Shown one piece after another: positions 1-8,336 of a DNA stretch of 64,000 nt. Source of the stretch: Sphingomonas sp. R-74633 (GTDB taxonomy: Bacteria > Pseudomonadota > Alphaproteobacteria > Sphingomonadales > Sphingomonadaceae); the NCBI RefSeq assembly GCF_013416555.1, contig NZ_JACCFG010000001.1, forward strand, positions 434,001 through 498,000, given 5' to 3'. Below the pieces are notes generated by a model. The model saw only the letters and a list, made by a program, of their open reading frames with translations. It was not told the origin of the DNA and did not search any database. Each line of letters starts with the position of its first letter. The first letter of the stretch is position 1. The position numbers and the translations under genes were made by a program.

Positions 1-162
1 CACATAGGCGACCACGTTGATCGGGAAGATCCCGAAGGAGAGCAGGACGAAGCCGAGGCGGAGCCAGATGGCGTCGATGCCGGTATAGTCCGCAAGTCCC
101 GAGCAGACGCCCAGCCACTTGCCGTTTGCCTTGTCGAGGTAGAATTTCGTGCGGCTCGACAT
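1..162 (-). CDS. pspC: PspC domain protein, C-terminally cut by window edge
   Basis: Inner-membrane component of the phage shock response. In enterobacteria PspC works with PspB to sense envelope damage and draw PspA away from PspF. Only the first 54 residues are in the window, starting MSSRTKFYLDKANGKWLGVC. The basic N-terminus, the GVCSGLADY-type motif and the start of a hydrophobic segment (about residues 34-54) are typical of PspC domains. The ATG at 162 follows pspB by 2 bp and has a GAGGAAC Shine-Dalgarno inside the end of pspB. It is the last visible gene of the psp operon. Confidence 0.9.
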   Translation of the reverse strand, partial: MSSRTKFYLDKANGKWLGVCSGLADYTGIDAIWLRLGFVLLSFGIFPINVVAYV

Positions 163-164
163 GA

Positions 165-437
165 TCAGTTCCTCCTCGAGATGTCGTAGGGGCTCTCTTC
201 GGGACGCTGTTCCCGCTGGGGCCGGAAGTCGGGGTTGTCGGCGGCGATGATGCGCTCGATCGTGATCAGGCGCTCTTCAAGCTGGCGGGCGGTGTAGTGC
301 AGCTCGTCGAGCAGCTTTTCATCCTCGCCGGTAATCGTCGCCGACTGCTTCCACTTCGTGATGTAGTGCATGATCACCCAGGGGAGCCCGATGAAGAGCA
401 TCCCGACGATCGTGATCGGAAGAAAGACGTCTTCCAT
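165..437 (-). CDS. pspB: Phage shock protein B
   Basis: Small inner-membrane partner of PspC in the phage shock response. The 90-residue protein has one membrane segment at about residues 5-27 (LPITIVGMLFIGLPWVIM region), then a short basic stretch and a predicted coiled coil at about residues 38-68, the usual PspB plan (enterobacterial PspB is about 74 residues). The C-terminal 20 residues are polar and probably flexible. It lies 3 bp after pspA and 2 bp before pspC, so the genes are almost certainly co-transcribed and translationally coupled. Confidence 0.92.
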   Translation of the reverse strand: MEDVFLPITIVGMLFIGLPWVIMHYITKWKQSATITGEDEKLLDELHYTARQLEERLITIERIIAADNPDFRPQREQRPEESPYDISRRN

Positions 438-440
438 CTT

Positions 441-1109
441 TTAGGCTCCCTTGTTCAGGCGGGCCTTCAGGGCCTCGAGCTCGGCATCCACCTTCTCCGA
501 CGAGCGGAGTTCGGCGATTTCCTCGTCGAGCGTCTTCGGGATCGAGCCCAGTCCGGCGGCATCGGCGCGGCCCTCGGCCAGGTCGACACGGCGTTCCAGC
601 ACATCGAAGCGCGAGAAGGCGTCCTGCATGCGGCTGCCATTGGTCATCTCGCGCAGGCGGACCCGGTTGCTGGCCGTCTCGAGGCGCGTGACGATCGAGT
701 TCTGGCGGGCGCGGGCCTCGCGCAGCTTGGTCTGGAGCTTGTTGATGTCCTCTTCCGAAGCCTTCAGGGCCTCGTCGAGCACCGCGATCTCCTCGCTCAG
801 CTGCTCGCACATGTCCGAAGCCTTCTGCTTCTCGAGCAGTGCGGCCTTGGCCAGGTCTTCGCGGCCCTTGGAGAGCGCCAGCTCCGCCTTCTCGGTCCAG
901 CTCTCCTGGAGCTTTTCGAGCTTGGCGATGTGGCGGCGCATTTCCTTCTGGTCCGCGATGGTGCGGGCTGCCGAGGCGCGAACCTCGACCAGGGTTTCCT
1001 CCATCTCGAGGATGATCATGCGGACCATCTTCGCCGGGTCTTCCGCCTTGTCGAGCAGATCGGTGACGTTGGCGGCGATGATGTCCCGGGTTCGTGAGAA
1101 GATACCCAT
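441..1109 (-). CDS. pspA: Phage shock protein A (PspA/IM30 family)
   Basis: Membrane-stabilising ESCRT-III-like protein that also inhibits the enhancer-binding protein PspF in the resting state. The 222 residues match the usual length. The N-terminus MGIFSRTRDIIAANVTDLLD is the amphipathic helix 0/1, followed by long Glu/Lys/Ala-rich coiled-coil helices over about residues 25-190. The conserved EDPAKM element is at about residues 27-32. The start has a good AAGGAG Shine-Dalgarno about 7 bases upstream. A 108-bp spacer with two strong hairpins separates it from the preceding small ORF. Confidence 0.95.
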   Translation of the reverse strand: MGIFSRTRDIIAANVTDLLDKAEDPAKMVRMIILEMEETLVEVRASAARTIADQKEMRRHIAKLEKLQESWTEKAELALSKGREDLAKAALLEKQKASDMCEQLSEEIAVLDEALKASEEDINKLQTKLREARARQNSIVTRLETASNRVRLREMTNGSRMQDAFSRFDVLERRVDLAEGRADAAGLGSIPKTLDEEIAELRSSEKVDAELEALKARLNKGA

Positions 1110-1137
1110 GTCGTCGTTACTCCTTCGTTTTTTGTTT

Positions 1138-1204
1138 CCCGCCGGGAGGGATCTAGGGGGTGACCCCTCCCGGTGGGTGTCCGCTCGCGAGGGGATGCGA
1201 GCGG
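1138..1204 (-). other. Two intercistronic hairpins between leader ORF and pspA
   Basis: In the minus-strand transcript a perfect 8-bp stem (1181-1188 with 1197-1204, arm CCGCTCGC) is followed by a 13-bp stem with one mismatch (1138-1150 with 1165-1177, arm CCCGCCGGGAGGG on the plus strand). No U-run follows on the minus strand; the next bases are A-rich and lead into the pspA ribosome-binding site. The structures therefore look like processing or stability elements, not a simple terminator. Confidence 0.55.
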
Positions 1205-1217
1205 GGGGACCCTTGTT

Positions 1218-1337
1218 TTAGGCGATGACCGCCGGACCAACCGCGCCGGCCATGAAGACCAGGCCTGCCGCGACCGAGAAGGCCACTGCGAAGAAGGCGT
1301 TGCGGTAGTAGGCGGCGTTGTTGGCGTTGGCGTTCAT
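1218..1337 (-). CDS. 39-residue membrane ORF leading the psp operon
   Basis: A short ORF, MNANANNAAYYRNAFFAVAF onward, ending PAVIA. The first 13 residues are Asn/Ala-rich and polar. Residues about 14-37 form one hydrophobic helix with small residues. The ATG at 1337 is preceded by AGGACA with a spacing of about 6-7 bases. It lies between the sigma-54 promoter at 1396-1411 and pspA, so it would be the first translated cistron of the psp mRNA. I do not recognise a named family. A single-pass membrane micro-protein co-induced with PspA is the simplest reading. Confidence 0.65.
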   Translation of the reverse strand: MNANANNAAYYRNAFFAVAFSVAAGLVFMAGAVGPAVIA

Positions 1338-1395
1338 TGTCTTGTCCTGAACCTTGGCGTTTCTGTTGGCCCGTCAGCGGGCTTGCTCAATGCAT

Positions 1396-1411
1396 TGCAG
1401 GGGGCGTGCCA
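1396..1411 (-). promoter_or_regulatory. Sigma-54 promoter of the psp operon
   Basis: On the minus strand the sequence reads TGGCACGCCCCCTGCA. It has the GG and GC dinucleotides with exactly 10 bases between them and matches the TGGCACG-N4-TTGCA consensus at all but one defined position. It points at the 39-residue ORF and pspA, with an expected start near 1384 and an untranslated leader of about 47 bases. The sigma-54 activator PspF is encoded divergently from 1514. Confidence 0.9.
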
Positions 1412-1513
1412 ATTTATGAAAACCGCAGAAATCAGCCATTTTTGCCGTTCATAAGGCGTTCAGGTGGCGGATTTAACTTGCCAAGTGTTGGGAAAATACA
1501 CCAAGGGTTCGGC

Positions 1514-2554
1514 ATGGAGCGTACTACCCAGGTCATCGGCCAGTCCTCGGCTTTCCTCGACGCGCTGGAGCGCGCCAGCCGCGCCGCGGCACTCGATCGT
1601 CCCGTGCTGGTGATCGGCGAGCGCGGCACCGGCAAGGAACTGGTCGCCGAGCGTCTCCACCGCCTGAGCCCGCGCTGGGATCAGCCGCTGGTGGTGATGA
1701 ACTGCGCCGCGCTGCCCGAGACGCTGATCGAGGCCGAATTGTTCGGCCATGAGGCGGGCGCCTTCACCGGCGCGACCAAGGTGCGCGTGGGGCGCTTCGA
1801 GGAAGCGCATCGCGGCACGCTGTTCCTCGACGAGCTCGGCACGCTGTCGATGGGCGCGCAGGAACGGCTGCTGCGCGCGGTGGAATATGGCGAGGTCACA
1901 AGGATCGGCTCGTCGCGCCCGGTGCAGGTCGATGTCCGCATCGTCGCGGCGACCAACGAGCATCTCCCCGAACGCGTAGAGAAGGGCACCTTCCGCGCCG
2001 ACTTGCTCGATCGCCTGAGCTTCGAAGTGGTGACGCTGCCGCCGCTCCGGCACCGCCCCGGCGATGTCGAGGTACTCGCCGATTTCTACGGCCGCCGCAT
2101 GGCGAGCGAGATCGGGCGGCACGACTGGCCGGGCTGGGGCCCGCACGCACTCGACATCCTCGTCAATTACGACTGGCCGGGTAATGTCCGCGAGCTGCGC
2201 AACGTCGTCGAGCGCGCGGTCTATCGCTGGGAGCAGGACGGGCCGATCGACGCGATCGAGATCGATCCCTTCCAGTCGCCCTATCGGATGCGGACGATGC
2301 AGGGCAGCGCCTCGAGCACGCCGGCACCCGCCGCTGCCGCCGCGCCGTCCGCCGCGCCCCAGGAGGAGCCGATGGCCTTTACCGGCGGGACCGACTTCAA
2401 GGGCCGGGTGCAGCGTTTCGAGAAGGAATTGCTGCAGCGTTCGCTCGCCGATCACCGCTTCAATCAGCGCGCGACGGCGGAGGCGCTGGGACTCACCTAT
2501 GACCAGCTCCGCCATGCGTTGAAGCGACATGAATTGCTGCAGGCGGGCGGTTGA
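1514..2554 (+). CDS. pspF: Psp operon transcriptional activator PspF
   Basis: Sigma-54-dependent enhancer-binding AAA+ ATPase that activates pspA transcription and is held inactive by PspA. From ATG 1514 the protein is 346 residues, [20 protein letters not shown] onward, with no N-terminal receiver or GAF domain, as is typical of PspF. Walker A is GERGTGKE, the sigma-54 contact loop is GAFTGAT, Walker B is GTLFLDE, and FRADLLDRL and [10 protein letters not shown] follow. After an Ala/Pro-rich linker (about residues 265-290) a Fis-type helix-turn-helix ends the protein (residues about 305-346). An in-frame upstream start at 1337 would add about 59 residues without similarity to PspF, so it is rejected. 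Confidence 0.93.
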   Translation: MERTTQVIGQSSAFLDALERASRAAALDRPVLVIGERGTGKELVAERLHRLSPRWDQPLVVMNCAALPETLIEAELFGHEAGAFTGATKVRVGRFEEAHRGTLFLDELGTLSMGAQERLLRAVEYGEVTRIGSSRPVQVDVRIVAATNEHLPERVEKGTFRADLLDRLSFEVVTLPPLRHRPGDVEVLADFYGRRMASEIGRHDWPGWGPHALDILVNYDWPGNVRELRNVVERAVYRWEQDGPIDAIEIDPFQSPYRMRTMQGSASSTPAPAAAAAPSAAPQEEPMAFTGGTDFKGRVQRFEKELLQRSLADHRFNQRATAEALGLTYDQLRHALKRHELLQAGG

Positions 2555-2737
2555 AAATAAGCTATTGATTGTCAGTTGCAACAGTAACTTAGCCAATTAG
2601 CCTCGATCGGAATTTTCATTTGCGCGTCGCAACGATTTTTCCGCGACAGCGGTGATTTTTGCGCGCTAGGGGAGGGACCGCATCGCCCGGCGGTTCGTTG
2701 CCCGGGTGAACCCCCTGGTGAACCCTGGAGAGACCAA

Positions 2738-3361
2738 ATGGCCTTCGAACTTCCCCCGCTTCCCTTCGACAAGGACGCGCTGGCGCCGCACATGTCGGCC
2801 GAGACGCTCGAGTTTCACCACGGCAAGCATCACAAGGCCTATGTCGACAAGACCAATGGCTTCATCGCCGAGAAGGGCCTGGAAGGCCGCAAGCTCAGCG
2901 AAGTGATCGCGCACGCCAAGGAGACGGGCGACAAGGGCCTGTTCAACAACTCGGCGCAGATCTGGAACCACAGCTTCTTCTGGCAGGGCCTGACCGGCGA
3001 GAAGACCGCGCCGAGCGGCAAGCTCGCCGAGCTGATCGCCTCGCAGTACGGCTCGACCGACGAGCTGGTGAAGAAGCTGGTCGCCGAATCGACCGCGCAC
3101 TTCTCGAACGGCTGGGGCTGGCTGGTGCTCGACGGCGACGCGCTCAAGGTCACCTCGCTGCACGACGCCGATACGCCAGTGGTCTATGCGGGCATGAAGC
3201 CGCTCCTCACGATCGACGTGTGGGAGCACGCCTACTACATCGATTATCGCAACATGCGTCCGAAGTATCTCGAGACGATCACCGCGAACATCATCAACTG
3301 GGACTTCGTGTCGCAGAACCTCGACGGCGCTGGCGTGAGCCGCGCGGATCAGGACAGCTGA
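2738..3361 (+). CDS. sodB: Superoxide dismutase, Fe/Mn family (probably Fe)
   Basis: Converts superoxide to peroxide and oxygen in the cytoplasm. The 207 residues have no signal peptide. Metal ligands are visible in the FHHGKHHKAY helix (His), in WNHSFFW (His) and in DVWEHAYYIDY (Asp and His). SNGWGWLVL and the NHSFFW context favour the iron form. The ATG has a GGAGAGA ribosome-binding site about 6 bases upstream. The gene stands alone between pspF and a small exported protein and ends in a strong terminator. The 183-bp upstream gap holds a short direct repeat (GTGAACCC, near 2705-2722) but no promoter that I can name with confidence. Confidence 0.95.
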   Translation: MAFELPPLPFDKDALAPHMSAETLEFHHGKHHKAYVDKTNGFIAEKGLEGRKLSEVIAHAKETGDKGLFNNSAQIWNHSFFWQGLTGEKTAPSGKLAELIASQYGSTDELVKKLVAESTAHFSNGWGWLVLDGDALKVTSLHDADTPVVYAGMKPLLTIDVWEHAYYIDYRNMRPKYLETITANIINWDFVSQNLDGAGVSRADQDS

Positions 3362-3382
3362 TTTCCGAACAGCGACAAGCAA

Positions 3383-3412
3383 GGGGCGTCCGAGCGATCG
3401 GGCGCCCCTTTT
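3383..3412 (+). terminator. Rho-independent terminator after sodB
   Basis: GGGGCG and CGCCCC arms with inner CCGA/TCGG pairing around a GCGA loop, followed by TTTT. It lies 22 bp after the sodB stop. Confidence 0.85.
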
Positions 3413-3479
3413 CATATTCAGCGCGCGTTAAAGCCGGGAAGACGAGCTTCCCGCCGACACTTCTTTGGGGAAAGACGTG

Positions 3480-3827
3480 ATGCGCCGATACCCGATCCTT
3501 GCACCCTTGCTGCTCGCCGCTGCGCCGGCTTCCGCGCAGACCTGGGGCGGGCCGACGATGCAGGGGCCTTCGGGCAGCTCGATGGGCCACGACCAGCGGG
3601 CCGCCGAGACCGCGAAGATCCGCAGCGACATCCGTGACGGACGTGACAGCGGGCAACTGACCCGGCGTGAAGCCAAGCAGCTCAAGCGCGAGGCGTATCA
3701 GATCGATACGCTGGAGGAACGCTATGCGACCGGCGGGCTCAGCCCCTCCGAGGAAGCCGAGCTGTTCGTGCGGCGCGAGGCGCTGCGCAATGATGTGACC
3801 GCCAAGCGGACGGGCACGCGGAAATAG
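3480..3827 (+). CDS. Small exported charged protein, unknown function
   Basis: The ATG at 3480 gives 115 residues, preceded by GGGGAAAG. A TTG at 3465 would add five residues. An N-terminal signal peptide MRRYPILAPLLLAAAPASA precedes QTW, with a likely cleavage after ASA. The mature part is highly charged (Arg/Glu/Lys), with a stretch at about residues 45-75 that looks helical (IRSDIRDGRDSGQLTRREAK). Similar short periplasmic proteins occur in sphingomonads, but I know of no assigned role. The gene converges on the ClC gene with a 1-bp gap. Confidence 0.75.
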   Translation: MRRYPILAPLLLAAAPASAQTWGGPTMQGPSGSSMGHDQRAAETAKIRSDIRDGRDSGQLTRREAKQLKREAYQIDTLEERYATGGLSPSEEAELFVRREALRNDVTAKRTGTRK

Positions 3828-3828
3828 C

Positions 3829-5574
3829 TCAGGCCTCCCCGTACAATTCGCGCTGCGAGCGCTCCAGCTCCTCGGCATAGCGGCGGCGCGCGTGGCGCTC
3901 GGTGATAAGCCCGGCGACGCTGCCATCGGGCATAACCACCGCGAGATCGTCCGCCGCGACCCGGTCGAACGCTTCCAGCACCTCGCCAATCCCCATTTCG
4001 GGGCTCAGCTTCGCCTGCGGCAATTTCCCGAGCTTGCCGATCTCCGCGACCGGCTCGATCTCGGGCGACCAGGCGGCGGCGGTCTCGATGATGCCGGCAT
4101 AATGGCCGTGCGGATCGAGCAGGACGACGCGCGTGGTCGAGCCAAGCGGGAAGCGCGCGCGAAAGGCGGAAACGCTGGCGTCGGCGGCGAGCTGGGGCAC
4201 ATCGCGGCGCATCATCTGCCCGGCGGTGAGCGCGCGCATCCAGCCGACGTCGCGGCCGCTGCGCAAAGTCTCACCGCGCAGATGGAGCCGCCAGGTCGAG
4301 AAGCTGTAGCCGAAGGTCTCGCGCGCGACGGTCGACGAGATCAGCGTCGCCGCCACCGCGACGCCGGTGATGCTGAAGTCGTGGGTCACTTCGAGCACCA
4401 GCAGTGACATGGTCAGCGGCCCACCGACCACCGCCACGGCAAGCGCGGCCATGCCGACTACCGTGGCGTCGTCGGGCGCCAGCACATGCAGGTTCGGCAC
4501 ATGTGCCAGCACCACCTGGTAGAGCCGCCCGACCAGCGAGCCGAGGAACAGCGAGGCAAAGAACAAACCGCCGCGAAAGCCGAAGCCCAGCGACAGCGCC
4601 GAGGCGAGCATCTTGAGTACGATCGTCAGCACGAGCCCGGCGATCGTCACTTCGGCCGCCAGGTTGAGGTTGAGCGCGCCGTGCCCGCCTGAGAGCGTCT
4701 GGGGCGAAATCAGCGCCAGCGGGATCAGCAGCAGTCCGCCGGCCGCCGGTGCCCAGTGTAGCGGCAATTTCGAACGATGGACGGCACGCTCGACCAGCGA
4801 GACCAGCCGCATCAGCGCGATGCCCATAACGGCGCAGATCAGCCCGAGGATGCCGTAGAGGACATAGTCGGCGGTGCCGATCGGGTGCATCCCGCCCGCC
4901 GCGATTACATAGGGCGTCATCCCCATGCCGCGCGCCAGCACGGCGGCGGCGAGCGCGGCGAGCATCACCGGGGCGACGGTGGCGGTGCTATAGGCGCCGA
5001 GCACGACTTCGAAGGCATAGAAGGCGCCGGTGAGCGGCGCGCCGAACGCCGCGCTTACCGCAGCGCCCGCGCCGGCGGCCATCAGCGTGCGCAGGTCGCT
5101 TCGCCGGAGCTTGATCTTCTGCCCGAGCAGCGAGGCAAGGCCGCCGCCCGCCTGGGCATAGGCCGCCTCGAGCCCCACCGAGGCACCGAAGGCGTTGGAG
5201 AGCAAAGTGGTGCCGACCACGGTCGCAGTGTCGCGCGCCGGGATGCGGCCGCCGTGCAGCGCATTGGCCTCGACAATGTCGACCGCGGTGCGCCGGCGCA
5301 GGAACCACAGCACGAGCCCGAGCAGCGCGCCGCCGACGGGAAGGGCGATCAGCCGCCACGGCGCGATCACCTCCGCTGCGCTCAGATGCTCGCCCTGTGC
5401 GAGCCCGAACAACAGCCGCTGGGTGCCGCGCGCCAACTGCCCCAGCGCGATCGCGCTCAGCCCCGCGCCGGCGCCGACGAGCAGCGACAGCCCCAGGAAC
5501 CACAGCGAATTGGAGCGGATCTGCCGCCGGAGCCAATTGGTGGCGCGGACGGCGCGATAGAGCGTAGTCGACAC
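3829..5574 (-). CDS. Divergent ClC-family chloride channel/transporter with CBS domains
   Basis: Membrane anion channel or proton/anion exchanger of the ClC superfamily, 581 residues from GTG 5574 (AGGAG 9 bases upstream, overlapping the end of the septation gene). About ten hydrophobic helices precede two C-terminal CBS domains (about residues 435-570). The helix-N region (GAAVSAAFGAPLTGAFYAFEVV) and GFRGGLFFASL are clearly ClC. The canonical GSGIP filter is replaced by DIVEANA and GREGP by GLEAA. The gating Glu is therefore kept, while the filter Ser and the Arg/Pro flanks are lost. Ion selectivity cannot be inferred from the sequence. Confidence 0.88.
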   Translation of the reverse strand: MSTTLYRAVRATNWLRRQIRSNSLWFLGLSLLVGAGAGLSAIALGQLARGTQRLLFGLAQGEHLSAAEVIAPWRLIALPVGGALLGLVLWFLRRRTAVDIVEANALHGGRIPARDTATVVGTTLLSNAFGASVGLEAAYAQAGGGLASLLGQKIKLRRSDLRTLMAAGAGAAVSAAFGAPLTGAFYAFEVVLGAYSTATVAPVMLAALAAAVLARGMGMTPYVIAAGGMHPIGTADYVLYGILGLICAVMGIALMRLVSLVERAVHRSKLPLHWAPAAGGLLLIPLALISPQTLSGGHGALNLNLAAEVTIAGLVLTIVLKMLASALSLGFGFRGGLFFASLFLGSLVGRLYQVVLAHVPNLHVLAPDDATVVGMAALAVAVVGGPLTMSLLVLEVTHDFSITGVAVAATLISSTVARETFGYSFSTWRLHLRGETLRSGRDVGWMRALTAGQMMRRDVPQLAADASVSAFRARFPLGSTTRVVLLDPHGHYAGIIETAAAWSPEIEPVAEIGKLGKLPQAKLSPEMGIGEVLEAFDRVAADDLAVVMPDGSVAGLITERHARRRYAEELERSQRELYGEA

Positions 5575-5579
5575 CGCGC

Positions 5580-6194
5580 TTACTCCTGCGGCGGGACCGG
5601 CGCCTCCTCGGGCGTCTCCAGCTGCAGGCCGTGCTTGAGCAGCATCGGGATGTTGAGCATCGCGAAGACGAGCGTGACCGGGATCATCACCCAGGTCTTG
5701 AAGACCACCCACTGGTCCCAGCTGACGAAGTGGCGGACGCCCTCATTGGCGACCGCGGCGACCGCGAAGAAGATCGCCCAGTTGAGCGTCAGCAGCCGCC
5801 AGCCCTTGGCCGAGAGGCCGGGATAGGCCTGTTCGAGCAGCGTCTGGAGCAGCGGCTTGTCGGCGATCAGGCCGTAGCCGAGCACGATCGCGAACATCGC
5901 ATAGATGATCGTCGGCTTGATCTGGATGAACGTCTGGTCGTGGAAATAGAGCGTCAGCCCGCCGAACAGCAGCACGAACGCCGCGGTGATCCACAGCATC
6001 GGCGAGACGTGGCGGGTCTTCCACCAGCTCAGCACGATCGCGCCGGTCATCGCGACCATGAAGGCGATCGTCGCAGCGAAGACGCGCGCCAGCACCGGGC
6101 CGTGCGCGAGCGAGTTCACCAGGAAGAACACCGCGAGCGGCCCGTAATCGATCAACATGCGCACGCCGGGCGAGGCGGCCTTCTTCTCAGCCAT
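5580..6194 (-). CDS. ispZ: Intracellular septation protein A (YciB/IspZ family)
   Basis: Polytopic inner-membrane protein of 204 residues implicated in cell-envelope integrity and septation. It has five to six hydrophobic segments, with typical motifs DYGPLAVFFLVN near residue 16 and NEGVRHFVSWDQWVVFKTW near residues 150-170. It starts 8 bp inside the end of ftsY (ATG 6194) and ends 5 bp before the ClC start, so the run mtaB-ftsY-ispZ-clc is probably one transcript. The ispZ-ftsY adjacency is common in sphingomonads. Confidence 0.9.
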   Translation of the reverse strand: MAEKKAASPGVRMLIDYGPLAVFFLVNSLAHGPVLARVFAATIAFMVAMTGAIVLSWWKTRHVSPMLWITAAFVLLFGGLTLYFHDQTFIQIKPTIIYAMFAIVLGYGLIADKPLLQTLLEQAYPGLSAKGWRLLTLNWAIFFAVAAVANEGVRHFVSWDQWVVFKTWVMIPVTLVFAMLNIPMLLKHGLQLETPEEAPVPPQE

Positions 6195-7122
6195 TGGTAA
6201 GCTCCTCCACGCCCGCGATGATGCGCGCCACTTCCTCTGCGTTGAACGGGCGCAGATCGTCGACCTTCTCGCCCACGCCGATCGCGTGGATCGGCAGACC
6301 GTATTTCTCTGCCGCTGCCACGAGGACGCCGCCGCGCGCCGTGCCGTCGAGCTTGGTCATCACCAGCCCGGTGACGCCGGCGACTTCCTTGAACACTTCG
6401 ATCTGGTTGAGCGCATTCTGCCCGGTGGTCGCGTCGAGCACGAGCACCACGTCGTGCGGCGCCGCCGGGTTGAGGCGCCCGAGCACGCGGCGGATCTTGG
6501 CGAGCTCGTCCATCAGCTCGCGCTTGTTCTGCAGGCGCCCGGCGGTGTCGACGATCAGCACGTCGGTGCCGATCTCGGTCGCCTTCTTCACAGCTTCGAA
6601 CACAATGCCTGCGGCGTCGCCGCCCTCGGGGCCGGTGACGATCGGCACGCCGATCCGTTCGGCCCAGGTCCTGAGCTGGCCGATCGCGGCGGCGCGGAAG
6701 GTATCTCCGGCCGCGAGCATCACCGCATAGTCCTGTTCCATCAGCAGGTTGGCGAGCTTGGCGATCGTCGTGGTCTTGCCCGATCCGTTGACGCCGATCA
6801 CCAGGATCACCTGCGGACGCGGAAACGCCTCGATCTCAAGCTTCTTGGCGACCGGAGCGAGCACCTTGGCGACTTCCTCGGCCACCACCAGGCGGATGCC
6901 GAGCTCCTCCATGTTGCGCTCATACTGACCGTCGGCGAGCCGCTGGCGGACGCGCGCGGCGGTGGTTGGGCCGAGGTCGGAGGCGATCAGCGCCTCCTCG
7001 ATCTCGTCGAGCGTCGCATCGTCGAGGCGTGCCAGGCCGAGGCCGGCAAGGTTACCGATCAGCCGGTCGGACGTCTTGCGGAAGCCACCGAGCAGCTTCT
7101 CGTGCCAGCTGGGGCCGCTCAT
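6187..7122 (-). CDS. ftsY: Signal recognition particle receptor FtsY
   Basis: GTPase that docks the SRP-ribosome complex at the inner membrane. ATG 7122 gives 311 residues beginning MSGPSWHEKLLGGFRKTSDR. The N domain (about 1-90) is followed by the NG GTPase with GVNGSGKTTTIAKLA, DTFRAAA, DTAGRLQNK and TKLDGTARGG. The long acidic N-terminal A domain of E. coli FtsY is missing, as in many alphaproteobacteria. The start overlaps the mtaB stop by 4 bp (ATGA). Its partner gene ffh is 3.7 kb away on the plus strand. Confidence 0.95.
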   Translation of the reverse strand: MSGPSWHEKLLGGFRKTSDRLIGNLAGLGLARLDDATLDEIEEALIASDLGPTTAARVRQRLADGQYERNMEELGIRLVVAEEVAKVLAPVAKKLEIEAFPRPQVILVIGVNGSGKTTTIAKLANLLMEQDYAVMLAAGDTFRAAAIGQLRTWAERIGVPIVTGPEGGDAAGIVFEAVKKATEIGTDVLIVDTAGRLQNKRELMDELAKIRRVLGRLNPAAPHDVVLVLDATTGQNALNQIEVFKEVAGVTGLVMTKLDGTARGGVLVAAAEKYGLPIHAIGVGEKVDDLRPFNAEEVARIIAGVEELTNG

Positions 7123-8336
7123 GCGATCAGCTTCCCGTCCTGCACGTCCACGATCTTCACGCTCACAATCTCTCCGACTTGATGGGGGGCGAGGCGGACC
7201 TCGGCGAAATTGCCGGCATGGCCCCGCTCGCCGGGGCGCTCTACCAGCACTTGCTGGGTACTGCCTACCAGGCTTTGCAGCCAATTGTCGCGCACGCGCC
7301 CGGCCTCTGCGCGAAGGCGGGCGGCGCGGGCCTTGACCAGCTCGGGCGCGACCTGCGGCATCCTCGCGGCCGGGGTGCCGGCGCGGGGGCTGTACGGGAA
7401 GATGTGCGCGTGGACGATGTCGCACTCCGCGATCAGCGCGCGCGTGTTCTCGAACATCGCTTCCGTCTCGGTCGGGAAGCCGGCGATCAGGTCGGCACCG
7501 ATCGCGATGTCCGGCCGCGCCGCGCGCAGGCGCTCGACCAGCGCGACCGACTGAGCACGGCTGTGGCGGCGCTTCATGCGCTTCAGGATCATGTCGTCCC
7601 CCGCCTGGAGCGAGAGATGGACGTGCGGCATCAAACGAGGCTCCCCGGTGAGCAGGGCAAACAACCGGTCGTCGACTTCGATCCCGTCGAGCGAGGAAAG
7701 CCGAAGGCGCTTGAGGGCGGGGACGTGCGTCAGGATACGCTCGACCAGCTGGCCAAGGGTAGGGGCGCCCGGCAGGTCGGGGCCATAGCTGGTCAGGTCC
7801 ACGCCGGTCAGAACCACCTCTGCATGGTTCTCGGCCAGCTGCGCGACCCGGTCGATCACGGCACCGGCGGGCACCGAGCGGCTGTTTCCCCGGCCAAAGG
7901 GGATCGCGCAGAAGGTGCAGCGATGGTCGCAGCCATTCTGCACCTCGACGAACGCGCGAGCGTGGGTGGAGAAGCTGGCGGCAAGATGCGGCGCGGTCTC
8001 GCGCACCGCCATGATGTCCTGCACCACCACCGGGGCGTCCGAGAACCAGGCGTCCGCACGCAATTTCTCGGCATTGCCGATCACCCGATCGACCTCGGGC
8101 ATCGCCGCAAACGCCTGCGGGTCGATCTGCGCCGCGCAGCCCGTCACGACCAGCTCGGCACCTGGCCGCTCGCGGCGGGCGCGGCGGATCGCCTGGCGGG
8201 TCTGCTTGACGGCCTCGTTGGTCACTGCGCAGGAGTTGATCACGACCGTGTCACGATCCGACAGCAGGGCACGGATCGTTTCGCTCTCGGCGAGGTTGAG
8301 CCGGCAGCCCAGGCTGATGACGTGAGGGGATGACAT
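7119..8336 (-). CDS. mtaB: tRNA t6A37 methylthiotransferase MtaB
   Basis: Radical-SAM enzyme that adds a 2-methylthio group to N6-threonylcarbamoyladenosine 37 in tRNA. The 405 residues start MSSPHVISLGCRLNLAESET. The N-terminal UPF0004 domain (about 1-125) has its three cluster cysteines (GCRLN, NSCAVT, VTGCAAQ), the radical-SAM domain has CDHRCTFC near residue 145, and a TRAM-like end covers about residues 350-405. The GCRLN form and the absence of extra domains favour MtaB over MiaB or RimO. It heads the mtaB-ftsY-ispZ-clc run and diverges from the DUF924 gene with no gap. Confidence 0.92.
   Translation of the reverse strand: MSSPHVISLGCRLNLAESETIRALLSDRDTVVINSCAVTNEAVKQTRQAIRRARRERPGAELVVTGCAAQIDPQAFAAMPEVDRVIGNAEKLRADAWFSDAPVVVQDIMAVRETAPHLAASFSTHARAFVEVQNGCDHRCTFCAIPFGRGNSRSVPAGAVIDRVAQLAENHAEVVLTGVDLTSYGPDLPGAPTLGQLVERILTHVPALKRLRLSSLDGIEVDDRLFALLTGEPRLMPHVHLSLQAGDDMILKRMKRRHSRAQSVALVERLRAARPDIAIGADLIAGFPTETEAMFENTRALIAECDIVHAHIFPYSPRAGTPAARMPQVAPELVKARAARLRAEAGRVRDNWLQSLVGSTQQVLVERPGERGHAGNFAEVRLAPHQVGEIVSVKIVDVQDGKLIA

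Noticed and set aside
1337..1513. Upstream in-frame extension of pspF
   Set aside because: It would run through the sigma-54 promoter and intergenic DNA, and the extra residues have no PspF similarity.
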